Made by a program: the position numbers and the translations under genes. The notes beneath the pieces were generated by a model. The model had not been told where the DNA came from. It worked only from the letters and a program-made list of their open reading frames with translations, and searched no databases. From CAYWMP01 sp964459445 (GTDB taxonomy: Bacteria > Desulfobacterota > DSM-4660 > Desulfatiglandales > HGW-15): a stretch of 32,605 nucleotides of DNA. Where the stretch lies: the NCBI GenBank assembly GCA_964459445.1, contig CAYWMP010000050.1, forward strand, positions 1 through 32,605, written 5' to 3'. Below are positions 15,693 through 23,532 of this stretch, one piece after another (position 1 is the first letter of the stretch; every line of letters starts with the position of its first letter).

Positions 15693-16673
15693 ATGAGAGA
15701 AATCACTTACGCACAGGCCATTAATGAGGCCTTGAAGGAATGTATGAAGGAAGACGACAGAGTCGTCCTGCTTGGAGAAGATATTGGTCCCTATGGCGGG
15801 ATCTTCCAGGTGACGGCAGGTCTGCTCGATGAATTCGGACCGGAACGGGTGATGGACACGCCTATATCTGAAGCGGGTTTTGTAGGAGGATGCCTGGGAG
15901 CAGCTTTGACGGGTATGCGCCCAGTGGTCGAGATCATGTTTATCGATTTCACCACAGTCTGCATGGATATGATTATCAATCAAATGGCCAAAATGCACTA
16001 CATGTTCGGAGGGCGAGGCCGTGTTCCAATGGTCCTGAGGACCAATATCGGCGCCGGTCGCGGTGCGGCAGCCCAGCACTCCCAGAGTTTCCATGCCCTC
16101 TTTATGCACATCCCCGGACTATGGGTGGCTGCCCCTTCGACACCCTATGATGCGAAGGGCCTGATGATCGAGGCCATTAAAAACGATAATCCTGTCGTAT
16201 TTGTTGAGCACAAAAAGCTTTACGCGGAAAAGGGCTCGGTCCCGCAGGAGAGTTATAGTATTCCCTTCGGCCAGGCCGATGTAAAGCGGGAAGGCAAAGA
16301 CATTACCATAGTGGCAACCCATGCCATGGTCTCGCGCTCCTTAAATGCTTCGGAAGATGCCGCAAAGAAGGGAATAGATGTGGAAATCATCGATCCAAGG
16401 ACCCTGACGCCCCTTGACAAGGGAACGATTCTGAAGTCCGTTAAGAAAACAGGCAGACTGCTGGTAGCCGACGAAGGCCATAAGACCTGCGGTGTTACCG
16501 CCGAAATATCGGCTATAGTCGCCGAAGAAGGCGTCTACTACCTGAAGGCCCCAGTGTTACGAGTTTGCTCTCCTGATACACCGGTACCCTTCTCACCACC
16601 GTTGGAACAAGCCTATATTCCCGATGAAAAAAATCTGATGCCTGCGATTGAGCGGTTAATGGAATTCGCGTAA
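15693..16673 (+). CDS. acoB: Acetoin/2-oxoacid dehydrogenase E1 component, beta subunit
   Basis: A 326-residue E1 beta that forms the heterotetrameric E1 with the preceding gene product. It starts 22 bp after the alpha gene, with AGGTGA ahead of the ATG. Typical parts are REITYAQAINEALKE at the start, VVLLGEDIGPYGG, DTPISEAGFVGG, EIMFIDF, and the C-terminal transketolase domain with IDPRTLTPLDKGTI and VADEGHKTCGVTAEI, then RVCSPDTPVPFSPPLE. Length and motifs are normal for the AcoB/PdhB family. Nothing appears truncated. Substrate preference cannot be read from this subunit. Confidence 0.93.
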   Translation: MREITYAQAINEALKECMKEDDRVVLLGEDIGPYGGIFQVTAGLLDEFGPERVMDTPISEAGFVGGCLGAALTGMRPVVEIMFIDFTTVCMDMIINQMAKMHYMFGGRGRVPMVLRTNIGAGRGAAAQHSQSFHALFMHIPGLWVAAPSTPYDAKGLMIEAIKNDNPVVFVEHKKLYAEKGSVPQESYSIPFGQADVKREGKDITIVATHAMVSRSLNASEDAAKKGIDVEIIDPRTLTPLDKGTILKSVKKTGRLLVADEGHKTCGVTAEISAIVAEEGVYYLKAPVLRVCSPDTPVPFSPPLEQAYIPDEKNLMPAIERLMEFA

Positions 16674-16745
16674 GACCCACGCAGGGCGACTAACGAACAA
16701 AGATTGACAAAACCATTAGCATGATAAAGAGAGGAGAGAACTTCC

Positions 16746-18104
16746 GTGGCGACTGACGTTGTCCTCCCCATGCTTGGCATCACCGTAGAGAGGGGGAAAA
16801 TTGTTGAGTGGATAAAGAAGGAAGGGTATCCCGTCGAAAAGGGTGAGATCATCTTTGTGGTGGAAGTAGAAAAGGCAACAACAGAGGTGGAGTCCCCGGC
16901 AACCGGTATCCTGGCCAAGATCCTGGTTCCGGAAGGCCTGGAAGTGCCGGTGCTGACTGTCGTGGCAGTCATCACGGCGCAGGGTGAAGAACTTCCCGCA
17001 GGGTACGAGGCAGTCCAACCCGGGAAAGAAGCCGTTGCGGAGGGGGCAGGGCCAGCCGTGGAGGGCGTTACCATGGTAACCCCTGAGCAGATACCCGTGA
17101 CGCCTGAAGCCTTTTCAGGCATCGTCAAGGCCGTCCCGGCAGCCAGGCAGTTGGCAAGGGCACATGATGTTGATTTGCAACTCGTCACCGGGACCGGCCC
17201 CGAAGGCGTCATTCTTCCCAAAGACGTTGAAACAGCCATGGCCGTGATGCCCGACGCGAGGGAGGTCAAGGCATCTACCCTGGCAAGGAAGTTGGCCGAG
17301 AAGGAGGCCGTGCCTCTGGAAGCGGTAGAGGGCAAAGGCATCAGGGGCCGTATCATGCGGGCAGATATCCAGGCTTTCCTCGAAATGGCGGGCGCGGCCG
17401 GTCCCGGATTGGGTGAAATCATACCCATGAGTAGTGTGAGGAAGGTCATTGCCAGGCGGATGTCAGAAAGCGCCTTTACGGCACCTCACATCTATTTTTT
17501 CACCGATATGTGTCTCGATCCCTTGCTGGAATTCAGGAGACAGGTCCTGCCCGACTTCGAGAGGCATTATGATTTGAGGCCATCCATCAACGATTTCCTC
17601 ATCAAGGCCGTGGCCCTGAATATCCTGGACTTCCCCATGCTCAATGCCCGGATCAAGGGGGAGGAGATCCACATCATGCCGGAAGTCAACATGGGGTTGG
17701 CCGTGGCCGTGCCTGAGGGTCTCATCGTTCCCGCCATCGCCCATGCCGATCGCTCAGGGCTTGTGAACATCACAAGGCAACGAATGGACCTTGTTGAGCG
17801 GGCCAGACAGGGTAAGCTGACATTGGCTGAAATGGAAAGAGGAACCTTTACCATATCCAGTTTGGCCCAGTATGACATAACCCATTTCACGGCAATCCTC
17901 AATCCGCCCCAAAGCGGCATTCTATCCGTGGGCAAAACTGACGATAAGCTAGTCATGGTGGACGGTCAGGTAGAGGTCAGGCGAGTGGCCCGGTTGGGGC
18001 TTTCGGTAGATCACAGAATCATAGATGGGGCGGTTGCTGCCGACTTCTTGCAAAACCTGAAATGGAAGTTGGAACGACCGGCTTTCACCTTTATAACCTT
18101 GTAA
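16746..18104 (+). CDS. acoC: Dihydrolipoyl acyltransferase (E2) of the acetoin/2-oxoacid dehydrogenase complex
   Basis: A 452-residue E2 core protein starting with GTG, preceded by GAGGAGAG. Domain order: one lipoyl domain (about 1-78) with the lipoylated Lys43 in VEVEKATTEV; an Ala/Pro/Val-rich linker; two peripheral-subunit-binding modules, the first around VPAARQLARAHDVDL...GPEGVILPKDVE (about 125-165), the second around STLARKLAEKEAVPL...GIRGRIMRADIQ (about 175-218); and the trimeric catalytic domain (about 228-450) with the active-site motif DHRIIDG. It transfers the acyl group to CoA. There is no alpha/beta-hydrolase fusion as seen in some AcoC proteins. The 72-bp gap before it has no terminator. 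Confidence 0.92.
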   Translation: MATDVVLPMLGITVERGKIVEWIKKEGYPVEKGEIIFVVEVEKATTEVESPATGILAKILVPEGLEVPVLTVVAVITAQGEELPAGYEAVQPGKEAVAEGAGPAVEGVTMVTPEQIPVTPEAFSGIVKAVPAARQLARAHDVDLQLVTGTGPEGVILPKDVETAMAVMPDAREVKASTLARKLAEKEAVPLEAVEGKGIRGRIMRADIQAFLEMAGAAGPGLGEIIPMSSVRKVIARRMSESAFTAPHIYFFTDMCLDPLLEFRRQVLPDFERHYDLRPSINDFLIKAVALNILDFPMLNARIKGEEIHIMPEVNMGLAVAVPEGLIVPAIAHADRSGLVNITRQRMDLVERARQGKLTLAEMERGTFTISSLAQYDITHFTAILNPPQSGILSVGKTDDKLVMVDGQVEVRRVARLGLSVDHRIIDGAVAADFLQNLKWKLERPAFTFITL

Positions 18105-18212
18105 CGCGGAGTAGTAAATCATGATGCAGGCTTCTGTTCCATTCTTCCCATCACTCCAATACTCAAGTACTCCAACACACCATGGGGCGGAGCCCATATG
18201 TTAGGGGGACCC
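18105..18212. other. Gap between E2 and E3 with ACTCC word repeats
   Basis: A 108-bp spacer that contains the run CACTCCAATACTC and then GTACTCCAACAC, a short degenerate tandem of ACTCCAA-like words. No terminator is visible. GGGGGACCC just before the E3 ATG serves as the ribosome binding site. Confidence 0.4.
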
Positions 18213-19607
18213 ATGTACGATTTGGCCGTGATTGGAGGAGGACCTGGGGGATACGTGGCGGCCATACGAGGGGCCCAGAAGGGATTAAAGGTCCTTTTGG
18301 TGGAAAAAGATTCTCTGGGCGGCACCTGTTTGAATCGGGGGTGTGTTCCCACCAAGTGTTTTTTCAATGACACGAAGCTACTGGATGCGGCGAAAGAAAG
18401 CCGGATTCTCACAGGCACCCACTCCGTCGGCCTGGAACTGGACAGAATGGTGGAGCGAAAGCGGAACGTGGTCACGACTATGGTCAATGGTCTCGGAGCC
18501 ATTTTCAAGAGCCACGGCATCAATACAATTCAGGGTAGAGGGGTGATCCTCGCTCCGGGACGGGTGCAAATCCACCCGAACAAAGGTATGGTCATGGAAG
18601 AGCAGGCAAGGCATATCATTTTGGCAACGGGATCCAGGCCATCCGTACCGCCCTTTGTCGAGGTGGATGGCCGGCTGGTTCAGACCACTGATGAGGCCCT
18701 GGACCCGGATAGCATCCCGGGACACCTCATCATCATTGGAGGTGGGGTGATCGGTCTTGAAATGGCCACCATCTATCGGACGCTCGGCAGTGAGGTGACT
18801 ATTCTAGAGATGCTCCCGGACATCATCATGACCGAGGATGTGGACATCAGGAAGACCATGCGAATGCTATTGGAGCAGAGAGGCATCAAAGTCAACCTCA
18901 AAACCGCCGTTAACGAAGTGATGCCCAAAAAGAAAAAGGTAGACGTGAGATACGACGACGCGTCCGGAAGCAGTAAGACGTTGACGGCGGATCGAGTTCT
19001 GGTGGCCACAGGCCGGGCTCCGGTCCTTGACGGCATTGATACGGAAAAATTGGACCTCAGGAAAGAGGAACCCTTTCTCAAGGTGAATGAATACCTGGAG
19101 ACCAGTTTGCCGGGCGTGTATGCGATCGGCGATATGATCGGCGGGATGATGCTGGCCCATAAGGCATCTGCAGAGGCCGAGGCGGCCGTGCACAATATCC
19201 TCGGCGAAAGAAGGGTCATTAATCCGTCCTATATTCCCCGTTGCATCTGGGGATTCACGGAGATCGGATCTGTGGGCCTCACCGAACAAGAGGCCAGGGC
19301 CAAGGGATATCCTATCAAGATAGGTAAGTTTATGTACATGAACAGCGGGGCAGCCCAGGCCATGGGGGACACAGATGGATTTGTCAAGATCGTGGGGGAT
19401 GAAGAGACCGGTGAAATTCTGGGGGTCCATATACTCGGCTCCCATGCCACGGATCTTATTGGGGAGCCGGTCATGGCCATGACCAAGGAGTCGGCGGTGG
19501 AGGATCTGGCCGAAGCGATCAAACCCCATCCCACGTTCAGCGAGACCGTTATGGAGGCGGCCGTGGATTGGATCGGGTTGGCCATACATTCCTTGAAAAA
19601 ACAGTAG
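18213..19607 (+). CDS. lpdA: Dihydrolipoamide dehydrogenase (E3)
   Basis: A 464-residue FAD-dependent enzyme that reoxidises dihydrolipoamide on E2 with NAD+. The ATG at 18213 lies after TTAGGGGG; an in-frame ATG 15 bp earlier would overlap that site. Features: FAD-binding GGGPGG (8-13), redox-active Cys39/Cys44 in GGTCLNRGCVPTKC, NAD-binding GGGVIGLEMA, the second FAD contact YAIGDMIGG, and the C-terminal active-site HPTFSE. Length is normal. Its place after E1 and E2 makes it the dedicated E3 of this complex (acoL by position). Confidence 0.95.
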   Translation: MYDLAVIGGGPGGYVAAIRGAQKGLKVLLVEKDSLGGTCLNRGCVPTKCFFNDTKLLDAAKESRILTGTHSVGLELDRMVERKRNVVTTMVNGLGAIFKSHGINTIQGRGVILAPGRVQIHPNKGMVMEEQARHIILATGSRPSVPPFVEVDGRLVQTTDEALDPDSIPGHLIIIGGGVIGLEMATIYRTLGSEVTILEMLPDIIMTEDVDIRKTMRMLLEQRGIKVNLKTAVNEVMPKKKKVDVRYDDASGSSKTLTADRVLVATGRAPVLDGIDTEKLDLRKEEPFLKVNEYLETSLPGVYAIGDMIGGMMLAHKASAEAEAAVHNILGERRVINPSYIPRCIWGFTEIGSVGLTEQEARAKGYPIKIGKFMYMNSGAAQAMGDTDGFVKIVGDEETGEILGVHILGSHATDLIGEPVMAMTKESAVEDLAEAIKPHPTFSETVMEAAVDWIGLAIHSLKKQ

Positions 19608-19677
19608 GACCGACCTGAAAGGGGCCAAGGTCGAACGGGTTGTAACTGCCGATCAAAATAGTCAATGGAGGTTAAAT

Positions 19678-20934
19678 ATGGAGTATAACAGACCGCATGC
19701 AACGGCAAAATGGGGGCTCATGGCAACGGATTGGGAAGCCGGTGTTAATTTTGATCGCCTCATCAGGGAACGGTTTGAAAAGGCCCAGGTTTCTGTTAAA
19801 GCGAGCGGCCTTGGAGCCGTACTGGCATTCAACTTCGACAACATCCGCTACATCACGGGAACCCACATCGGAGAGTGGTGCCGGGACAAGATGAATCGTT
19901 ATGCCATTTGTCCGAAAGAAGGCGGCGCCTATCTCTTTGATCCTGCTGTCCCAGCCAAGCGAATCAGCTCACCGTGGATGGAAGAACGCATGGAGATTCC
20001 GATCAGCACAATGCTCGGCGCTCTCCCGCCCGCCATGAAGGTGGAGGAAGATTTTGCCAAACAGGTCATGCGGGTCCTGACCGAATACGGCATCGAGAAG
20101 GAACCCCTGGGTGTAGACATGATGGAACTGCCTATGCTCAGGGCGCTGGAGAAAGAAGGGATTCAGGTGATGGACGGACAACAGGCCATGCTGGACGCTC
20201 GAGAAGTCAAAACGCCCGACGAAATCGAACTCCTGAAGCAGGCCGCTGCCATGGTTGATGCCGTGTATGAGGATATTGCCCGGGCCATCCGTCCGGGAAC
20301 GCGAGAACACGAACTCGTGGCCCTGGCCAACCACAAGCTCTTTCTCCTGGGTGCGGAGAGGGTGGAATGCGTCAATTCTGTCTCAGGACCAAGGGGCAAA
20401 CCGCACTGTCATACTTTTGGGGATCGAATCATCCAGCCCAAGGACATGGTCTTCCTGGACCTGATGCATGCCTTCAACGGGTACAGGACCTGCTATTACC
20501 GCACTTTCATCTGCGGCAAACCCAATAAATACCAGATTGAGGCCTATGAGACCTGCTCCAAGTGGCTTTCGGATGCCATCGACGTCATCGAGCCCGGAAA
20601 GACAACCGCCGATGTAACCGGCGTATGGCCCGAGGCAGAGCAATTCGGATATAGGAATGAGGATGAGGCCTTCCTGCTCCAGTACGGGCACGGTATAGGC
20701 CTAAGCCTCTGGGAACGGCCGATTCTCTCCAGACGCTTCTCCTTCGATCACCCCACGGAATTCAAGGTGGGAATGACCTTCGCGGTAGAGTGCTGGTGCG
20801 GAGCAGCGGACGGATCCGGCGCCGCCCGGATCGAGGAAGAGGTTGTGGTGACCGAGGACAATTGTGAGATCATCACCAACTACCCAAGCAATCACCTCAT
20901 ATCCTGCGGTCTACCGGGATGTGAGGTTTATTAG
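19678..20934 (+). CDS. M24-family (pita-bread fold) metallopeptidase or C-N hydrolase homologue
   Basis: A 418-residue protein of the M24 group, which includes X-Pro aminopeptidases, creatinase and ectoine hydrolase. A creatinase-type N-terminal domain (about 30-175) precedes the pita-bread domain (about 185-405). Of the five usual metal ligands, Asp261 (FLDLMHAFNGYRT), His338 (GHGIGL), Glu371 (AVECWCG) and Glu386 (RIEEEVVV) are present, but the second Asp is replaced by Cys272 in GYRTCYYRTF. That suggests altered or absent metal use, as in creatinase-like enzymes, rather than ordinary dipeptidase activity. GGAGG precedes the ATG. It lies between the dehydrogenase and the importer, so action on the imported compound is likely; the reaction is unknown. 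Confidence 0.85.
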   Translation: MEYNRPHATAKWGLMATDWEAGVNFDRLIRERFEKAQVSVKASGLGAVLAFNFDNIRYITGTHIGEWCRDKMNRYAICPKEGGAYLFDPAVPAKRISSPWMEERMEIPISTMLGALPPAMKVEEDFAKQVMRVLTEYGIEKEPLGVDMMELPMLRALEKEGIQVMDGQQAMLDAREVKTPDEIELLKQAAAMVDAVYEDIARAIRPGTREHELVALANHKLFLLGAERVECVNSVSGPRGKPHCHTFGDRIIQPKDMVFLDLMHAFNGYRTCYYRTFICGKPNKYQIEAYETCSKWLSDAIDVIEPGKTTADVTGVWPEAEQFGYRNEDEAFLLQYGHGIGLSLWERPILSRRFSFDHPTEFKVGMTFAVECWCGAADGSGAARIEEEVVVTEDNCEIITNYPSNHLISCGLPGCEVY

Positions 20935-20982
20935 AGGAAGTGTGTCAAGCAAGGTCAACAACATTTAAAAAGGAGGGGAACT

Positions 20983-22137
20983 ATGAAAAGAATAGTTTGT
21001 ACCGTCGTAGTAAGCATGTTTTTGTTGAGCGTCCTTGGCCTGTCGAGCGCTCAAGCAGCGTCTAAACAGGGTTACCAAGGCCTACCGCGAACCTTTCTCT
21101 GGTCACCGCAGTTCCACAAGATGACCGATTGTTCCAAGTATAAGAAGAAACCTCCTTATGTCATTGGTTTCAGTAATGCCTCCATCTCGAATATATGGCG
21201 CGTCTCCATGCTACACGAGATCCAGTACCATGCCTATCTGCATCGTGATAAAATCAAGAAATTGCTCATCACGGACGCCAACGATAATCCGAGCAAACAG
21301 ATTTCCGATACCCAGGACCTTATACAGCGGGGTGTGGATCTCCTGATCGTAAGCGCAGCCCAATCCGCTGCTCTGGATCCCATCGTCACACGGGCCATGA
21401 GGAAGGGAATCCCGGTGGTTATGGTCGACCGTCGTGTGGATTCGGACAATTTTATAAGCTTCGTGACAGCCTCAGACCTTTCTCTGGGCAGGTTCCAGGC
21501 CCAATGGATTGTTGAAAAATTGGGAGGGAAGGGCAATGTGATCATGTTGCCGGGACTCGCAGGCGCGTCCCCTGCTGAATTGCGCATCAAGGCCGCCAGA
21601 GAAATCTGGGCACAATACCCGGGCATCAATGTCCTGGATATGCAGTACACCGATTGGTCTCCTGCAAAAGGCAAAAAGGTCATGTCCGCCCTTATACAAA
21701 AGTACGGCAAAAAGATCGATGCCGTCTGGTCCGACCATGGATTACAGGGCTCCGGTTCTATTGAAGCCTTCGTGGAGGCCGGTTACAAGGCCGGGGAAAT
21801 ACCCCCCCATACCGGTGCGGACCTGAACCAACAACTAAAATTAGCCGTCAAGCATAAGGTCCCTGTCATGTGGATCAACTATCCACCGTTGATGGGTGGG
21901 ATCGCGGTGGATGTGGCCATGAAGGTCCTCGAGGGTGCGTCCGTTCCCTTTATTTACGAAATCCCAAATCAACTCATCGTTTCAAAGGGAGACGAAACAC
22001 CGTCTGTCCACCCCAATATCTATGCGGAGGATTATGTGAAAATGGATCGTACGGGCGACTTGATCCTGTCTCTGGATATTTTTGAGGCCTTCCCGAACTA
22101 TGATCCCCATAACTTCAAAATCGACTATCCAAAGTAG
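20983..22137 (+). CDS. Periplasmic substrate-binding protein of a ribose-type ABC transporter
   Basis: A 384-residue exported binding protein. A Sec signal peptide covers residues 1 to about 25 (MKRIVCTVVVSMFLLSVLGL..., cleavage after AQA). The mature part is a type 1 periplasmic-binding fold of the RbsB/sugar-binding group: PYVIGFSNASISNIWRVSM opens it, with DLIQRGVDLLIVSAAQSAAL, GIPVVMVDRR and GKGNVIMLPG following. It should deliver ligand to the permeases and ATPase encoded downstream. AGGAGG lies close before the ATG. The ligand is not predictable from sequence; sugars, polyols and autoinducer-like compounds are bound by this family. Confidence 0.9.
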   Translation: MKRIVCTVVVSMFLLSVLGLSSAQAASKQGYQGLPRTFLWSPQFHKMTDCSKYKKKPPYVIGFSNASISNIWRVSMLHEIQYHAYLHRDKIKKLLITDANDNPSKQISDTQDLIQRGVDLLIVSAAQSAALDPIVTRAMRKGIPVVMVDRRVDSDNFISFVTASDLSLGRFQAQWIVEKLGGKGNVIMLPGLAGASPAELRIKAAREIWAQYPGINVLDMQYTDWSPAKGKKVMSALIQKYGKKIDAVWSDHGLQGSGSIEAFVEAGYKAGEIPPHTGADLNQQLKLAVKHKVPVMWINYPPLMGGIAVDVAMKVLEGASVPFIYEIPNQLIVSKGDETPSVHPNIYAEDYVKMDRTGDLILSLDIFEAFPNYDPHNFKIDYPK

Positions 22138-22189
22138 CTCTAGGGGCGCACCTCCAAAAGCTACGATTCAAAAACCTTATTCATAAAAC

Positions 22190-22223
22190 GGCGATCGGCT
22201 GATTATCGAATCGGCCGATCGCC
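22190..22223 (+). promoter_or_regulatory. Intercistronic hairpin after the binding-protein gene
   Basis: GGCGATCGGC (22190-22199) pairs perfectly with GCCGATCGCC (22214-22223), with a 14-nt loop and no T-run after it. Hairpins at this place commonly stabilise the upstream mRNA so that the binding protein is made in excess over the membrane parts; that role is inferred. Confidence 0.6.
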
Positions 22224-22240
22224 CCATTTCATGAACGATT

Positions 22241-22897
22241 ATGTCGGTCGTTACCATTACCGGACAATTTGGTTCAGGATCTCACTATTTGGGACGGCGG
22301 GTCGCCGAGGCTCTGGGCTCCCGGATCGTAGATCGGAATATTTTTGAAGAAGTCCTTAAAAAGTACGGTATCGTCGAATTCGAAGAGCTCCTGGATTCGG
22401 CCCCCGGATTTTGGACCCGATTCGATCGGCGACGGCAGGATATGGTCGATGTATTAAACAAGGTCTATCTGGGGTTTGCAAAAAAGAACAACATCATTTT
22501 CATCAGTCGAAGGGCCTATTTGGTTCTGGACCCCTTTGTCAACGTCCTTAACGTTTGCCTTAAGGCACCGGAAGCCGCAAGGGTCCAGAACGTCATGGCA
22601 TGGAGAAGTATATTCCAGCGAGATGCGGTGGAGTTGGTCAGGAAGAGCGAGGAGATCAGAGTCAATTTTATTGAAGCTTTCACCAAGGGGCACTGGGACT
22701 CACTCCAGCCCTTTAGCCTTGTCATAAATACACATAGAATCGGGTTTGAATTGGCCCAGGAGTGGATTGTGGCCGCAGCCAATCGTTTGGGACGTTACGA
22801 TCAGCAGACGGGTTGGCAGGATGGCATACCGACCATCGAGACCATTGAACCCGATCCCATTATGGAAGACGTTATTAATCAGGTCTTCGAAGCCTGA
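22241..22897 (+). CDS. Cytidylate kinase-like family protein
   Basis: A 218-residue P-loop protein resembling the cytidylate-kinase-like (AAA_26) family. The N-terminal strand and loop read VVTITGQFGSGSHYLGRRVAEALG; the usual Lys of the Walker A motif is not in GSGSH, as in many of these relatives. RIVDRNIFEEV and the LKAPEAARVQNVM segment (CMK-like) follow. The substrate is unknown: family members sit beside transporters and regulators, and none here can be tied to CMP. It starts 103 bp after the binding-protein gene and is followed 29 bp later by an XRE-cupin gene. A phosphorylating or regulatory role in the uptake pathway is possible. Confidence 0.8.
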   Translation: MSVVTITGQFGSGSHYLGRRVAEALGSRIVDRNIFEEVLKKYGIVEFEELLDSAPGFWTRFDRRRQDMVDVLNKVYLGFAKKNNIIFISRRAYLVLDPFVNVLNVCLKAPEAARVQNVMAWRSIFQRDAVELVRKSEEIRVNFIEAFTKGHWDSLQPFSLVINTHRIGFELAQEWIVAAANRLGRYDQQTGWQDGIPTIETIEPDPIMEDVINQVFEA

Positions 22898-22926
22898 TCT
22901 CGTCTCCGGTTCTTGAGGAGTTGGAG

Positions 22927-23523
22927 ATGGAAGTAAAGGATAAAAAGAAAGAACTGCTGCAACGGCTTGCCGAAATCCGGAAACATAAAAAATTGTCCTA
23001 TTCCGATATGGCACAAAGAAGCCTCATCTCTGCCAATTTGGTTGAGCAAATCGAAAAAGGCAGGGTACGACCTTCAACAGGTGCCCTGAAGCAGATCGCG
23101 CAGGCACTGGAAATCCATCTTGCGGACCTCTTCGAGGAAGTCGGCATATCAGAAGAGAGGATTAAAGATTTTCAGCCCGGAATGGAAGTCGTTCTAATCA
23201 AGCGTGAAATGAGGCAGGGATTACCGGTAAAGGGTTCTAAGGCCTTTTACCAGAACCTCACTCCCCGGGGCATGGAACGCAATCTGGAACTACTATGGCA
23301 CGAGGTGGAGGCCGGTGCCAGCGGCGGCGATTGGCTCTCCCACGATGGTGAAGAGTGCTGTCTGGTAATCAAGGGACGGTTTCGGATATACATCAGCGAT
23401 GACGTCTACGACCTGGAAGAAGGGGATAGTCTGTGGTTCAAGACCCATCACCGTCACAGGTGGGAAAATCCGTACAAGGAGCCTGCCACTGTTTTGTGGG
23501 CCATAACACCACCCTGGTTTTAA
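22927..23523 (+). CDS. XRE-family transcriptional regulator with C-terminal cupin domain
   Basis: A 198-residue regulator. The ATG at 22927 follows TTGAGGAG; a TTG six bases upstream is less likely. Residues about 8-66 form an XRE helix-turn-helix (LAEIRKHKKLSYSDMAQRSLISANLVEQIEKGR). Residues about 115-195 form a small cupin barrel with SHDGEECCLVIKGRFRIYI and LEEGDSLWFKTHHRHRWENP. Cupin domains in this class bind the pathway's small-molecule effector. It stands between the kinase-like gene and the ATPase gene, 9 bp before the latter, so it probably controls the importer genes, perhaps its own operon. Confidence 0.9.
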   Translation: MEVKDKKKELLQRLAEIRKHKKLSYSDMAQRSLISANLVEQIEKGRVRPSTGALKQIAQALEIHLADLFEEVGISEERIKDFQPGMEVVLIKREMRQGLPVKGSKAFYQNLTPRGMERNLELLWHEVEAGASGGDWLSHDGEECCLVIKGRFRIYISDDVYDLEEGDSLWFKTHHRHRWENPYKEPATVLWAITPPWF

Positions 23524-23532
23524 AGAAAACCT

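Noticed and set aside
16701..16733. TTGACA followed by GATAAA as an internal promoter before the E2 gene
   Set aside because: The spacing and -10 match are poor; the E2 gene is adequately served by the upstream operon.
16613..17449. 278-codon open frame antisense to the E2 gene
   Set aside because: Ser/Thr/Ala-rich composition and lack of any domain are typical of a shadow of a GC-rich coding strand.
18867..19628. 253-codon open frame antisense to the E3 gene
   Set aside because: It lies opposite a clearly real, full-length dihydrolipoamide dehydrogenase and has no family features.
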